Assembly (NCBI GenBank): GCA_036770645.1
Contig: DAIPIU010000003.1
Location: forward strand, 1-64,000
DNA length: 64,000 nucleotides
Direction: 5' to 3'
Source: Rubrimonas sp036770645
GTDB taxonomy: Bacteria; Pseudomonadota; Alphaproteobacteria; Rhodobacterales; Rhodobacteraceae
Shown piece by piece: positions 7,857 to 16,403 of this stretch. The notes beneath the pieces were generated by a model that searched no databases, was not told the origin of the DNA, and worked only from the letters and a program-made list of their open reading frames with translations. Position numbers and translations under genes: made by a program. How positions within the stretch are numbered: the first letter of the stretch is position 1; the number at the start of each line of letters is the position of its first letter.

Positions 7857-9724
7857 CAGCCCGCCCCGGCTTCGTCGAGCCGCTCGGCCGCCGCCAGCCA
7901 CAGCGCCTCGGCGCGCGCCAGACCCGCCTCGATCTCGGCGCGCTTCATGGTCAGCTTCTCGAAGCGCGACGGGTCGGGGTCGTGGTAGAGATCCGGGTCG
8001 GCCAGCAGCGCGTCGACCTTCGCCTTCATCTCGGCCAGCTTCTGCACCCGCGCCTCGCAGGCCGCGACCTCGGCCTTCAGGGGCGCGGCCGCCTTGCGCC
8101 GCTCGCTCGCGCTGCGCTTCGGGGCGCGCGCGGGCGCGGCCTCCGACAGCCGCCCGCCGGCCCCGCGCTCGCCCAGCAGCAGGGCGCGGTAGTCGTCCAT
8201 GTCGCCCTCGAAGGGGCGCACGGCCCCGTCCTTCACCAGCCACAGGCGGTCGGCCACCGCCTCGACCAGGAACGGGTCGTGGCTGACGAGGATCACCGCG
8301 CCGGGATAGTCGTTCAGCGCCAGCGCCAGCTGCTCGCGGCTTTCCATGTCGAGATGGTTGGTCGGCTCGTCCAGGATCACCAGCTGCGGCCGGTCCAGCG
8401 CCATCAGGCACATCAGCAGCCGCGCCTTCTGTCCGCCCGACAGGGTCTCGACCGGGGCCATCGCGATGTCGGACCCGATGCCCGCCCCGCCCAGGATCGC
8501 CCGCAGCGCCGCGGGCTTCTCGCCGGGGCGCAGGCGCTGGATGTGCTGGACCGCGTTGTCGCCCGGCGTCAGCTCGTCGAGCTGGTGCTGGGCGAAGAAG
8601 CCCACCCGCAGCTTGGGCGACACGGTCAGCGACCCGGCCATCGGCTTCAGCCGGCGCGAGATCAGCTTGGCGAGCGTCGACTTGCCCTGCCCGTTGGCCC
8701 CGAGCAGCGCGATGCGGTCGTCGGGGTCGATGCGCAGCGACAGGCCCTTCAGCACCGGCGCGCCGCCATAGCCCACCGCCGCGCCGTCCAGCGCCATCAG
8801 CGGCGGGGCCAGTTCGTCGGGGGCGGGAAAGCGGAACGGGGCGACCGCCTGTTCGCGCGACGTCGTGATCGGCGTCATGCGCTCGAGCATCTTGAGGCGG
8901 CTCTGGGCCTGCTTGGCCTTGCTGGCCTTGGCGCGGAAGCGGTCGACGAAGCTCTGGATGTGGGCGCGGGCCTGCGCCTGCTTGGCCGCCGCCGCCTGCT
9001 GCTGCGCCGCGCGCTCGCGCCGGATGCGGTCGAAGGTGTCGAAGGGCCCGGGCGTGTAGGTCAGCTTGCCGCCTTCCAGGCTCAGGATCGCGCCGACCGA
9101 GCGGTTCAGCAGGCCGCGGTCGTGGCTGATCACCAGCGCGGTGGCGGGATACTTCGCGAGGAAGCTTTCAAGCCAGACGGTGCCCTCGAGGTCGAGATAG
9201 TTTGTCGGCTCGTCCAGCAGCAGCAGGTCGGGGCGGGCGAACAGCACCGCCGCCAGCGCCACCCGCATGCGCCAGCCGCCCGAGAACTCGGCGCAGGGCC
9301 GCGCCTGCGCCGCCGTGTCGAAGCCGAGACCGTTGAGGATCGCCGAGGCGCGCGCCTCGGCGGAATGGGCGTCGATGTCGGTCAGCCGGGTCTGGATCTC
9401 GGCGATGCGGTGCGGGTCCGTCGCGGTCTCCGCCTCGGCCAGCAGCGCCGCGCGCTCGCGGTCGGCGACCAGCACCGTGTCGAGCAGGCTGTCGCGCGTG
9501 GCCGGGGCCTCCTGCGCCACGCCGCCGATGCGCGCGCCGGCGCGCACCTCGACCGAGCCCTGCTCGGGCTCCCATACGCCCTCGATCAGCCGGAACAGCG
9601 TGGACTTGCCGGTGCCGTTGCGGCCCACGAGGCCAACCTTGGCGTCGTCGGGCACCCGCGCCGAGGCCCCGTCGAACAGGCGTCGTCCCGCCAGCGTGAA
9701 GCTCATGTCGGTGATGGTCAGCAT
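7856..9724 (-). CDS. ABC-F family ATPase (Uup/YheS-like)
   Basis: Soluble duplicated ABC ATPase of the ABC-F class, which acts on ribosomes rather than in transport. First domain: Walker A GRNGTGKS (34-41), a signature-like FSGGWRMRVAL and Walker B LLLLDEPTNYLD. Second domain: Walker A GANGQGKS (342-349), LSGGQKARLLM and LVILDEPTNHLD. Between them lies the charged interdomain linker typical of the class (IQSFVDRFRAKASKAKQAQS). The C-terminal ~90 residues are a Lys/Arg/Glu-rich coiled-coil extension as in Uup and YheS. The length of 622 residues is normal. A role in easing translation stalls is known for the family; the specific role here is not shown. Confidence 0.92.
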   Translation of the reverse strand: MLTITDMSFTLAGRRLFDGASARVPDDAKVGLVGRNGTGKSTLFRLIEGVWEPEQGSVEVRAGARIGGVAQEAPATRDSLLDTVLVADRERAALLAEAETATDPHRIAEIQTRLTDIDAHSAEARASAILNGLGFDTAAQARPCAEFSGGWRMRVALAAVLFARPDLLLLDEPTNYLDLEGTVWLESFLAKYPATALVISHDRGLLNRSVGAILSLEGGKLTYTPGPFDTFDRIRRERAAQQQAAAAKQAQARAHIQSFVDRFRAKASKAKQAQSRLKMLERMTPITTSREQAVAPFRFPAPDELAPPLMALDGAAVGYGGAPVLKGLSLRIDPDDRIALLGANGQGKSTLAKLISRRLKPMAGSLTVSPKLRVGFFAQHQLDELTPGDNAVQHIQRLRPGEKPAALRAILGGAGIGSDIAMAPVETLSGGQKARLLMCLMALDRPQLVILDEPTNHLDMESREQLALALNDYPGAVILVSHDPFLVEAVADRLWLVKDGAVRPFEGDMDDYRALLLGERGAGGRLSEAAPARAPKRSASERRKAAAPLKAEVAACEARVQKLAEMKAKVDALLADPDLYHDPDPSRFEKLTMKRAEIEAGLARAEALWLAAAERLDEAGAG

Positions 9725-9796
9725 GGCGCAGGGGATAGCCCCTCGTCCCGCGCCCGTCCACAGCCCCGGTCCGCGGCGCCGTCTGCGGCGGCAGGT

Positions 9797-10309
9797 TCAG
9801 GCGGCGATCCCCTCGCCCGATTCGCGCTGGTAGTAGACGAGATCGAGCGGCGGGGCATCGACCGCGAGGCGGGTCAGCATGGCGTGACACTGGCCGCGAT
9901 GATGGGTCTGGTGGTTGAACACATGCGCCAGCGCCGCCCCCAGCGGCTGCGTGACGGCGAGGCCCGTCGACGTCGTGACATAGGTCACCGGGGCCGCGAG
10001 CGCCGCGGCGTCGAGCCCCGCGACGAAGGCCGAGATGCGCGCGTCCTCGTCCTCGCGCGCGGCGCGGAGCGCGGGCAGGGCCTCGTGCAGCGTGGCATCG
10101 AGCGCATGGCCCGGCGCCGGTTCGCCGGTGAAGCGTGCCATCCAGATGCGGTCCGCCACCAGCAGATGGTTCAGCGTTCCATGCAGCGACCCGAAGAAGG
10201 CCCCGAGCCCCGCCTTGCGGTCGGATTCGCTGAGGCCGGCGCAGGCGTCGTAGAGCCTTCGGTTCGCCCAGGCGTTGTAATGCGCCATCATGCGCCAGTG
10301 TGCGAGCAT
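9797..10309 (-). CDS. DinB-like metal-dependent protein
   Basis: A 170-residue four-helix-bundle protein of the DinB/YfiT superfamily. The start MLAHWRMMAHYNAWANRRLY matches the family N-terminus. The three metal-binding histidines appear at expected spacing: one in LHGTLNHLLVADRIW, two in HVFNHQTHHRGQCHAML. Family members bind Zn or Ni; some are thiol (bacillithiol, mycothiol) transferases, but most have no known substrate. The ATG at 10309 follows a GGGGGGA tract that can act as ribosome-binding site. It is divergent from ndk with a 132-base gap. Confidence 0.85.
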   Translation of the reverse strand: MLAHWRMMAHYNAWANRRLYDACAGLSESDRKAGLGAFFGSLHGTLNHLLVADRIWMARFTGEPAPGHALDATLHEALPALRAAREDEDARISAFVAGLDAAALAAPVTYVTTSTGLAVTQPLGAALAHVFNHQTHHRGQCHAMLTRLAVDAPPLDLVYYQRESGEGIAA

Positions 10310-10441
10310 CGTCCCCCCATGGCGAACCCCCGTCCGCAGCCCGGAGCCTACCCTGCTGCGGCGCGGCATGCTATGCGCCCCGCGCAGATTCACCCCGCGC
10401 GCGCCCCGGTGGGCGTCGCCATCCCCCCGAAGGACGCTCCC

Positions 10442-10864
10442 ATGGCCGTGACCCGCACCTTCTCGATCATCAAGCCCGACGCGACGCGGCGTAACCTCAC
10501 CGGCGCGATCAATGCCCGGCTCGAGGCCGCGGGCCTGCGCATCGTCGCGCAGAAGCGCATCCACATGACCCGCGCCCAGGCCGAGGCGTTCTACGCCGTC
10601 CATGCGGGCCGGCCATTCTACGACGAACTGTGCGCGTTCATGTGCTCGGCCCCGGTGGTCGTGCAGGTGCTCGAGGGCGAGGACGCCGTGGCCGCCAACC
10701 GCACGGCCATGGGGGCCACCAATCCCGCCGAGGCCGCCGAGGGCACCATCCGGCGCGAATTCGCGCTTTCCATCGGCGAGAACTCGGTTCACGGCTCGGA
10801 CAGCGCCGAGAACGCGGCCATCGAGATGGCCTATTTCTTCGCAGGAACCGAGATCGTCGGCTGA
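10442..10864 (+). CDS. ndk: Nucleoside diphosphate kinase
   Basis: Equalises nucleoside triphosphate pools by phosphate transfer through a phospho-histidine. The whole 140-residue family sequence is present: TFSIIKPDA at the start, the NRTAMGATNP loop, GTIRREFA, and the catalytic His in ENSVHGSDS (H117), followed by EIAYFF-like EMAYFF. AAGGA five to nine bases upstream supports the ATG at 10442. It stands alone between the divergent dinB-like gene and the convergent nusB. Confidence 0.97.
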   Translation: MAVTRTFSIIKPDATRRNLTGAINARLEAAGLRIVAQKRIHMTRAQAEAFYAVHAGRPFYDELCAFMCSAPVVVQVLEGEDAVAANRTAMGATNPAEAAEGTIRREFALSIGENSVHGSDSAENAAIEMAYFFAGTEIVG

Positions 10865-10874
10865 CCGGCCGGGC

Positions 10875-10898
10875 GGCGCGGCGGCGCCGCGCCGCGCC
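10875..10898. terminator. G+C-rich hairpin between ndk and nusB
   Basis: The 39-base gap between the convergent ndk and nusB stops is almost filled by alternating GGCGCGGC / GCCGCGCC complementary blocks (GGCGCGGCGGCGCCGCGCC core). They can fold into a very stable stem on either strand. There is no T-run. A bidirectional transcription end is the likeliest role. Confidence 0.4.
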
Positions 10899-10903
10899 TG
10901 CGG

Positions 10904-11404
10904 TCAGTCGAGGACCGGCGCGGGACCTTCGAAGGCCTCGGGGCGCGCGGCGCGAGCCATGTGGTCGAGCACCGCGTTGACGAAGCGCGCCTCTCTGCCC
11001 GCATCGAAGAAGGCCTTCGCCACGTCGACGAACTCGACGATGGTCACCTTCGGCGGCGTGCGCGTGGCCAGCAGTTCGGCACCCGCTGCACGGAACAGCG
11101 CCCGGAGCGTCGGGTCGATCCGCGCCAGCGGCCAGCGCTCGACCAGCGCCGCATCGGTCATCTGGTCGATGCGCGCCTGTTCCGAGACAGCCGTCCGCAG
11201 CAGGGTGCGGAAATGGTCGATGTCGGCCTCGACATAGCGCTCGCCCTCGATCTCGGCCCCGATCCAGCGGCTTTCGAATTCGAGCTCGACGGTCTTCAGG
11301 CCGCCGCCGGTCAGCTCCATGCGATAGAGCGCCTGCAATGCGGACAGCCGTGCGGCCGACCGCGCCCGCTTTCCCGCGTCGCGGGCGGTGCCTGGTCCGG
11401 CCAT
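10904..11404 (-). CDS. nusB: Transcription antitermination factor NusB
   Basis: A 166-residue NusB-fold protein that binds boxA RNA with NusE (S10) in antitermination of rRNA operons. The family N-terminal motif ARLSALQALYRMEL is present. IDPTLRALFRAAGAELL and VTIVEFVDVAKAFFD correspond to the conserved RNA/S10-binding helices, and RFVNAVLDHMAR ends the domain. It is the last gene of the leftward nrdR-rib-nusB unit. Its ATG begins two bases after the ribH stop, so it is almost certainly co-transcribed, as in many alphaproteobacteria. Confidence 0.94.
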   Translation of the reverse strand: MAGPGTARDAGKRARSAARLSALQALYRMELTGGGLKTVELEFESRWIGAEIEGERYVEADIDHFRTLLRTAVSEQARIDQMTDAALVERWPLARIDPTLRALFRAAGAELLATRTPPKVTIVEFVDVAKAFFDAGREARFVNAVLDHMARAARPEAFEGPAPVLD

Positions 11405-11406
11405 GT

Positions 11407-11943
11407 TCAGGCCGTGGTCCGGGGCTGGCCGGCGAACTGGACGTGGGGCTCGCGCAGGCTGCCCAGCGGCTCGGCGAAGCGGCGCGCCAGCGCCGCGAGA
11501 TGAAGCGCGGCGAGCGCCGCGCCCCCGCCCTTGTCCATGTCGCCGGGGTCGGCCCGTCGCATGGCCTGGGCGAGCGTCTCGCAGGTCAGAATTCCGTTGC
11601 CGATGCACAGCCCGCGGTCCACGCCCAGCGCCATCAGGCCCCGCGCGCTCTCGGCGCAGACGGTCTCATAATGCGTCGTCTCGCCCCGGATCACGCAGCC
11701 CAGCGCGACGAAGGCCTCGAAGCGCCGCGCGGCCAGCCCGATTGCGACGGGGATCTCCAGCGCGCCGGGCACCTCGATCACCTCGGTCGGCGCAGCCACG
11801 CCGTCCAGCACCGCGCGCGCGCCGCGGATCAGGTCGTCGGCGATGGCGCGGTAGAAGGGGGCGGCGACGATCAGCACCCGGGGCGCATGCGCCTCGAAGC
11901 GCGGCGGGGGCATCGCCTCGTCCTGATCGGCCACGGAACTCAC
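11407..11943 (-). CDS. ribH: 6,7-dimethyl-8-ribityllumazine synthase
   Basis: Condenses 5-amino-6-ribitylamino-uracil with 3,4-dihydroxy-2-butanone 4-phosphate, the penultimate step of riboflavin synthesis. Landmarks: RVLIVAAPFYRAIADDL, VPGALEIPVAIGL for substrate binding, and GCVIRGETTHYE with catalytic H91, then IGNGILTCE. The 178-residue length includes a short N-terminal extension before the family core at about residue 20. The start ATG overlaps the ribBA stop by four bases (ATGA). Confidence 0.95.
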   Translation of the reverse strand: MSSVADQDEAMPPPRFEAHAPRVLIVAAPFYRAIADDLIRGARAVLDGVAAPTEVIEVPGALEIPVAIGLAARRFEAFVALGCVIRGETTHYETVCAESARGLMALGVDRGLCIGNGILTCETLAQAMRRADPGDMDKGGGAALAALHLAALARRFAEPLGSLREPHVQFAGQPRTTA

Positions 11944-13073
11944 GTCTCGCGTCTGGGAATGGAGCGGGTCTCTACGACGGACAGGCCGTATCCCTCAAGG
12001 CCCACGATGCGCATGGCGGGACTGTTGGTCAGCAGGATCATCTCGCGCACCCCCAGGCCCAGCAGGATCTGCGCGCCCACCCCGTATTGCCGGAGTTCCT
12101 TGGGCGAGGCGGTGCGCGGGCGCAGACGGTCGGTCAGCGCGTTGGGCGACAGGTCGCGCAGCAGGACCACTACGCCGCGCCCGGCGGCGGCGATGGCGTG
12201 CATCGCGTCGGGCACCTGCCCATAGCGGTCCGGATGCGCGCCGAGCACGTCGTCCAGCGCGTCGAGCACATGCATGCGCACCAGCACCGGCCCCGGCTCG
12301 GACAGGTCGCCCTTGACCAGCGCCATGTGCTCCGCCCCGCCGGGGGAGTCGGTGAAGACCTGCAGACGCCAGTCGCCGCCATGGCTGCGCAGCGTCTCGG
12401 CCGCCGTCTCGCGCACGAGGCTGTCGTGCCGGCGGCGATAGGCGATGAGGTCCGAGATGGTCCCGATCTTGAGGTTGTGCTTCTGGGCGAAGGCCACGAG
12501 ATCCGGGAGCCGCGCCATGGTGCCGTCGTCGTTCATGATCTCGCAGATCACGCCGGACGGGTTCAGCCCCGCCAGACGAGCGATATCCACCGCCGCCTCG
12601 GTGTGTCCGGCCCGCACCAGCACCCCGCCGTCACGGGCGCGAAGGGGGAACACGTGGCCGGGCGTCGCGATGTCCTGCGGTCCCGAGCGCGGGTCGATGG
12701 CCACCGCGATGGTGCGCGCGCGGTCATGGGCCGAGATGCCCGTGGTCACGCCCTCGCGCGCCTCGATCGACACGGTGAAGGCGGTCTCGTGCCGCGAGGC
12801 GTTGGCGGCCGACATCAGCGGCAGGCCCAGCTGGTCGATGCGCTCGCCCGTCAGCGCGAGGCAGATCAGCCCGCGGCCGTGGATGGCCATGAAGTTGATC
12901 GCGTCGGGCGTGGCCATCTGGCCCGGGATCACCAGGTCGCCCTCGTTCTCGCGGTCCTCGTGGTCGACGAGGATCACCATGCGCCCGTTGCGCGCCTCCT
13001 CGATCACCTCCTCGACCGTCGCGAGGTAATCGCGGTAATGGACCTCTTCGGATGTCCCGGCCGGCATGCGCAT
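11940..13073 (-). CDS. ribB: 3,4-dihydroxy-2-butanone 4-phosphate synthase with degenerate GTP cyclohydrolase II domain (RibBX type)
   Basis: The N-terminal domain (about 1-205) is a complete DHBP synthase, making the four-carbon precursor of riboflavin: acidic loop VDHEDRENEGD, then TAFTVSIEAREGVTTGISAHDRARTI in outline, and GHTEAAVDIARLAG. The C-terminal ~170 residues resemble GTP cyclohydrolase II but lack its zinc-binding CxxxxxxxxxxCxC cluster; the equivalent stretch reads MHVLDALDDVLGAHPDRYG. This is the known proteobacterial RibBX arrangement, where the second domain has no cyclohydrolase activity. A separate ribA is therefore expected elsewhere in the genome. It lies between ribE and ribH with 1- and 4-base overlaps. 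Confidence 0.93.
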   Translation of the reverse strand: MRMPAGTSEEVHYRDYLATVEEVIEEARNGRMVILVDHEDRENEGDLVIPGQMATPDAINFMAIHGRGLICLALTGERIDQLGLPLMSAANASRHETAFTVSIEAREGVTTGISAHDRARTIAVAIDPRSGPQDIATPGHVFPLRARDGGVLVRAGHTEAAVDIARLAGLNPSGVICEIMNDDGTMARLPDLVAFAQKHNLKIGTISDLIAYRRRHDSLVRETAAETLRSHGGDWRLQVFTDSPGGAEHMALVKGDLSEPGPVLVRMHVLDALDDVLGAHPDRYGQVPDAMHAIAAAGRGVVVLLRDLSPNALTDRLRPRTASPKELRQYGVGAQILLGLGVREMILLTNSPAMRIVGLEGYGLSVVETRSIPRRET

Positions 13074-13675
13074 CACCCCATCATCTCGCGGAGCCGCGCC
13101 ACATAGCGCGCGAGCACGTCGATCTCGATGTTGACGCGACGACCCGCCGCGAGCCCGCCGAAGGTCGTCCAGAGTTTGGTGTGCGGGATCAGGTTCACGC
13201 CGAAGCGCGCGCCGTCCACCTCGTTCACCGTCAGCGAGGCCCCGTCCACGGCGACGGAGCCCTTGGGCGCGATGAAGGGCGCGAGCGCCGGGGGCACCTC
13301 GATGGTCACGCGTGTGCTGTCGCCCTCGGGCCGCGTGGCGACGACCGTGCCGACACCGTCGACATGGCCCGAGACGATGTGCCCGCCCAGTTCGTCGCCG
13401 ACCTTCAGCGCCCGCTCGAGGTTGACGCCGCGACCGGGGGCCCAGTCGCCCAGCGTCGTCTTGGACACGGTCTCGCCCGAGACGTCGACGGCGAACCATG
13501 GCCCCGGCGCGTCTGCCCCCTTGTCGACCACCGTCAGGCAGACGCCGTCGCAGGCGATGGACGCGCCCAGCGCCACGCTCTCGGGCGCATAGGCGGCGCG
13601 GATGCGGGCGCGCAGGTCGCCGCGACGCTCGATCTCGGCGATCTCGCCGACCTGCGTGATGATGCCGGTGAACAT
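13073..13675 (-). CDS. ribE: Riboflavin synthase (alpha chain)
   Basis: Dismutates two lumazine molecules to riboflavin. A 200-residue protein of two tandem lumazine-binding barrels: first MFTGIITQVGEI, then GASIACDGVCLTVV and FAVDVSGETVSKTTLG; second GGHIVSGHVDGVGTV with KGSVAVDGASLTVNEV. The C-terminal trimerisation helix follows (VNIEIDVLARYVARLREM). The ATG at 13675 opens the canonical MFTG start. The stop shares a base with the ribB start (TGATG). Confidence 0.96.
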   Translation of the reverse strand: MFTGIITQVGEIAEIERRGDLRARIRAAYAPESVALGASIACDGVCLTVVDKGADAPGPWFAVDVSGETVSKTTLGDWAPGRGVNLERALKVGDELGGHIVSGHVDGVGTVVATRPEGDSTRVTIEVPPALAPFIAPKGSVAVDGASLTVNEVDGARFGVNLIPHTKLWTTFGGLAAGRRVNIEIDVLARYVARLREMMG

Positions 13676-13736
13676 GATGCGAAGCCTCCCGCCCCTTCCC
13701 GGGGGCTTAGTCCGCGGGGACCGGCGCGGCAAGCCG

Positions 13737-14861
13737 TCAGGCCGGCCGCCAACGCGTCATCACATCCGGCCCCAGAGTCTCGACCGACAGCAGGGCGAGG
13801 CGCGGCGCATCGGCGAGCGCGGGCCGGGTCGGGACCGCGGGACCGACCGAGGGCAGGCCGTCGGCCCCGAGGCAGAGGCCCGCCGAGAACCACGCCAGCT
13901 CGTCCGCCAGCCCCGCGCGCAGCAGCGCGCCCGCCAGCCGCCCGCCGCCCTCGCACAGCACCCGCGTCAGCCCGCGCGCCCCGAGCCCCGCCATCGCCGC
14001 GCCGAGGTCGAGCGTCCCGTCGGGCCGCGTCGGCGTCTCGATCACCACCGCCCCCGCGGCCTCAAGCGCCGCGCGCCGGCCCGGGTCGCTTCCCTCGCGG
14101 CACAGCACCCACAGCGGCCGGGTCGCCGCGCCGCGCGCGAGGCGCGCGGTCGGGGGCAGGGCCAGCGATCCGTCCGCCACGACGGCGACAGGCGCGCGGC
14201 CCTCGAGGCCCGGCAGGCGCACGTCGAGCGCGGGGTCGTCCGCCAGCGCCGTGCCGCCGCCGACCAGCACCGCGTCGCTTTCCGCGCGCATGAGATGCGC
14301 GCGCGCCCGCGCCGCGGGGCCGGTGATCCAGCGGCTTTCGCCCGTTGCGGTCGCGATGCGGCCATCGAGGCTGGCGGCGAGCTTGAGCGTCAGGTGCGGC
14401 CGCCCGCGCTCGATGCGCGACAGGAAACCTTCCAGCGATCCGCGCGCCTCGGCTGCGCAGATGCCGGTCGCGACCGCGACGCCCGCTTCGCGCAGCGCGG
14501 CGAAGCCGCGACCCTGCACGCGGGGGTCCGGGTCCTCGAAGGTCGAGACCACGCGCGAGATCCCGGCCGCCGCCAGCGCCCCGGCGCAGGGCGGCGTCAT
14601 GCCGTGGTGCGAACAGGGCTCGAGCGTGACCCAGGCGGTCGCCCCGCGCAGCGCCTCGGCCCCGAAGCGCGCGCGCGCCTGGGCCAGCGCCATCTGCTCG
14701 GCATGGGGCCGCCCGCCCGGGCTGGTGTGGCCGCGACCCAGCACCAGCTCCCCGCGCCCGATGATGCAGCCGACCGACGGGTTCGGCCAGGTCGTGCCGA
14801 GGCCGCGACGCGCCAGCGCCAGCGCGGCGCGCATCCGCGCGATGTCGAGCTGCTGGGCCAT
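13737..14861 (-). CDS. ribD: Bifunctional riboflavin deaminase/reductase
   Basis: Deaminates and then reduces the pyrimidine product of GTP cyclohydrolase II. The N-terminal cytidine-deaminase-like domain has GGRPHAEQMAL and the zinc motif LEPCSHHGMTPPC. The C-terminal reductase domain begins near PHLTLKLAASLDGRIA, with SRWITG, SDAVLVGGGTALADDP and CEGGGRLAGALL for NADPH and substrate. Length 374 residues is normal. It begins ten bases after nrdR ends and is followed by a 61-base gap before ribE, the largest gap in the operon. Confidence 0.95.
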   Translation of the reverse strand: MAQQLDIARMRAALALARRGLGTTWPNPSVGCIIGRGELVLGRGHTSPGGRPHAEQMALAQARARFGAEALRGATAWVTLEPCSHHGMTPPCAGALAAAGISRVVSTFEDPDPRVQGRGFAALREAGVAVATGICAAEARGSLEGFLSRIERGRPHLTLKLAASLDGRIATATGESRWITGPAARARAHLMRAESDAVLVGGGTALADDPALDVRLPGLEGRAPVAVVADGSLALPPTARLARGAATRPLWVLCREGSDPGRRAALEAAGAVVIETPTRPDGTLDLGAAMAGLGARGLTRVLCEGGGRLAGALLRAGLADELAWFSAGLCLGADGLPSVGPAVPTRPALADAPRLALLSVETLGPDVMTRWRPA

Positions 14862-14870
14862 CCCGGACCT

Positions 14871-15335
14871 TCAGCCGCCGGGGGCGGGCGGGCGCAGTTC
14901 CGCCACGAAATCCTCGAAATCGCCCGCTTCCTGAAAATTCTTGTAGACGCTCGCGAAGCGCACGTAGGCGACGGTGTCGATCCGCGCCAGCGTCTCCATC
15001 ACGATCTCGCCGATGGTGCCGCTGGGGATGTCGCTCTCGCCCATCGATTCCAGCCGCCGCACGATCCCCGAGATCGTCTGCTCGATCCGCTCGGCCTCCA
15101 CGGGTCGCTTCTGCAGTGCGATGCGGATCGAGCGGGCGAGCTTGTCGCGGTCGAAATCCTCGCGCCGGCCCGACTTCTTCACGACGATCAGGTCGCGAAG
15201 CTGCACGCGCTCATAGGTTGTGAACCGGCCGCCGCAGGCGGCGCAGAAGCGCCGCCGACGGATCGCGGCGTGGTCCTCGGCCGGGCGGCTGTCCTTCACC
15301 GCGGTGTCGGCGTTGCCGCAGAAGGGGCAGCGCAT
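14871..15335 (-). CDS. nrdR: Transcriptional repressor NrdR
   Basis: A 154-residue zinc-ribbon/ATP-cone repressor of ribonucleotide reductase genes. MRCPFCGNADTAVKDSRP and RFCAACGGRFTTYER provide the four zinc cysteines. The ATP-cone follows (VVKKSGRREDFDRDKLARSI), and the C-terminus has VRFASVYKNFQEAGDFEDF. The GGAGGG seven bases upstream fixes the start. It heads the leftward riboflavin operon, a common alphaproteobacterial arrangement. It is divergent from purC. Confidence 0.96.
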   Translation of the reverse strand: MRCPFCGNADTAVKDSRPAEDHAAIRRRRFCAACGGRFTTYERVQLRDLIVVKKSGRREDFDRDKLARSIRIALQKRPVEAERIEQTISGIVRRLESMGESDIPSGTIGEIVMETLARIDTVAYVRFASVYKNFQEAGDFEDFVAELRPPAPGG

Positions 15336-15544
15336 CTGGCCCTCCGGGGCGGTTTCGCACCGCGCGACCATACCGGCGCGCCGAGGGCTTGGGTAGGGGC
15401 CGTTTCTTGCCGCGAGATGTGGGGCCGCGACGGCCGTCCGGCGCGTCCTGCGGATGCCGCGACGACGGTCCGGCCGGCCCGCCCCGCCTGTCGGCCCGGC
15501 CGCCGCAGACGCGCCGGCGGCGCACGCCCCGCGCGGTGGCGCGC

Positions 15545-15573
15545 TTGCGCGTGGACTGGCGCAGGCCTATGAG
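15545..15573 (+). promoter_or_regulatory. Candidate purC promoter
   Basis: TTGCGC at 15545-15550 and TATGAG at 15568-15573, separated by 17 bases, resemble sigma-70-type -35 and -10 boxes in an otherwise very G+C-rich gap. The placement would put the transcript start just ahead of the perfect hairpin at 15582-15608. This is a pattern match only. Confidence 0.3.
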
Positions 15574-15581
15574 GAAGGCAC

Positions 15582-15608
15582 GGCGCGCGCGGACCATCCG
15601 CGCGCGCC
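15582..15608 (+). promoter_or_regulatory. Perfect hairpin plus T-run in the purC leader
   Basis: A 12-bp perfect inverted repeat, GGCGCGCGCGGA / TCCGCGCGCGCC, with a three-base loop (CCA). It lies between the candidate promoter and the purC ribosome-binding site (CGGAGA at about 15621). Seven bases after the stem comes TTCGTTTTG. Structure and T-run together look like a weak intrinsic terminator placed as a leader attenuator. It could instead be an operator or the end of a short upstream transcript. Confidence 0.45.
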
Positions 15609-15631
15609 CCATTCGTTTTGCGGAGACGCCG

Positions 15632-16396
15632 ATGGCCCGCCGAAGGCTCGTCTACGAAGGCAAGGCCAAGATTCTTTACGAGGGGCCGGAGCCCGGCACC
15701 CTGATCCAGTATTTCAAGGACGACGCCACCGCCTTCAATGCCCAGAAGAAGCAGGTCATCGAAGGCAAGGGCGTCCTGAACAACCGCATCTCCGAACATA
15801 TCATGTCGGCGCTGAACGGCATCGGGGTGCCGACGCATTTCATCCGACGCCTGAACATGCGCGAGCAGCTGATCCGCGCCGTCGAGATGATTCCGATCGA
15901 GATCGTGGTGCGCAACGTCGCCGCCGGGTCGCTGTCCAAGCGCCTCGGCATCGAGGAGGGCGAGCCGCTGCCCCGCCCCATCATCGAATTCTACTACAAG
16001 GACGACAAGCTCGGCGATCCGCTGGTCACCGAGGAGCACATCCTCGCGTTCAACTGGGCCGCCCAGCAAGACGTGGACGACATGATCAGTCTCGCGCTGC
16101 GGGTGAACGATTTCCTGTCCGGCTTGTTCCTCGGGGTGGGAATCAAGCTGGTGGATTTCAAGATCGAGTGCGGGCGGATCTGGGAGGGCGACTTCCAGCG
16201 GGTGATCGTCGCCGACGAGATCAGCCCCGACAGCTGCCGCCTGTGGGATGCGCGCACCGGCGCCAAGCTCGACAAGGACGTGTTCCGCCGCGACCTCGGC
16301 AGCCTGTCCGACGCCTACGCGGAGGTGGCGCGCCGGCTCGGCATCATGCCCGAGGGCGGGGCCAAGAGCGGCCAGGGCCCGAAGCTCGTCCACTGA
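15632..16396 (+). CDS. purC: Phosphoribosylaminoimidazole-succinocarboxamide synthase
   Basis: Ligates aspartate to CAIR in purine synthesis using ATP. Landmarks of the 254-residue enzyme: the N-terminal YEGKAKILYEGPEPGTLIQ, FKDDATAFNAQKK, IRRLNMREQLIR, IPIEIVVRNVAAGS, and the ATP/Mg block LVDFKIECGRIWEGD with VADEISPDSCRLWD. GGAGA nine bases upstream supports the ATG at 15632. It is followed by purS and purQ in the same direction. Confidence 0.97.
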   Translation: MARRRLVYEGKAKILYEGPEPGTLIQYFKDDATAFNAQKKQVIEGKGVLNNRISEHIMSALNGIGVPTHFIRRLNMREQLIRAVEMIPIEIVVRNVAAGSLSKRLGIEEGEPLPRPIIEFYYKDDKLGDPLVTEEHILAFNWAAQQDVDDMISLALRVNDFLSGLFLGVGIKLVDFKIECGRIWEGDFQRVIVADEISPDSCRLWDARTGAKLDKDVFRRDLGSLSDAYAEVARRLGIMPEGGAKSGQGPKLVH

Positions 16397-16403
16397 TGCA
16401 GAC

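Noticed and set aside
15421..15545. Small gene between nrdR and purC
   Set aside because: All frames give Arg/Pro/Ala strings and no start with a ribosome-binding site; the stretch is better read as the divergent control region.
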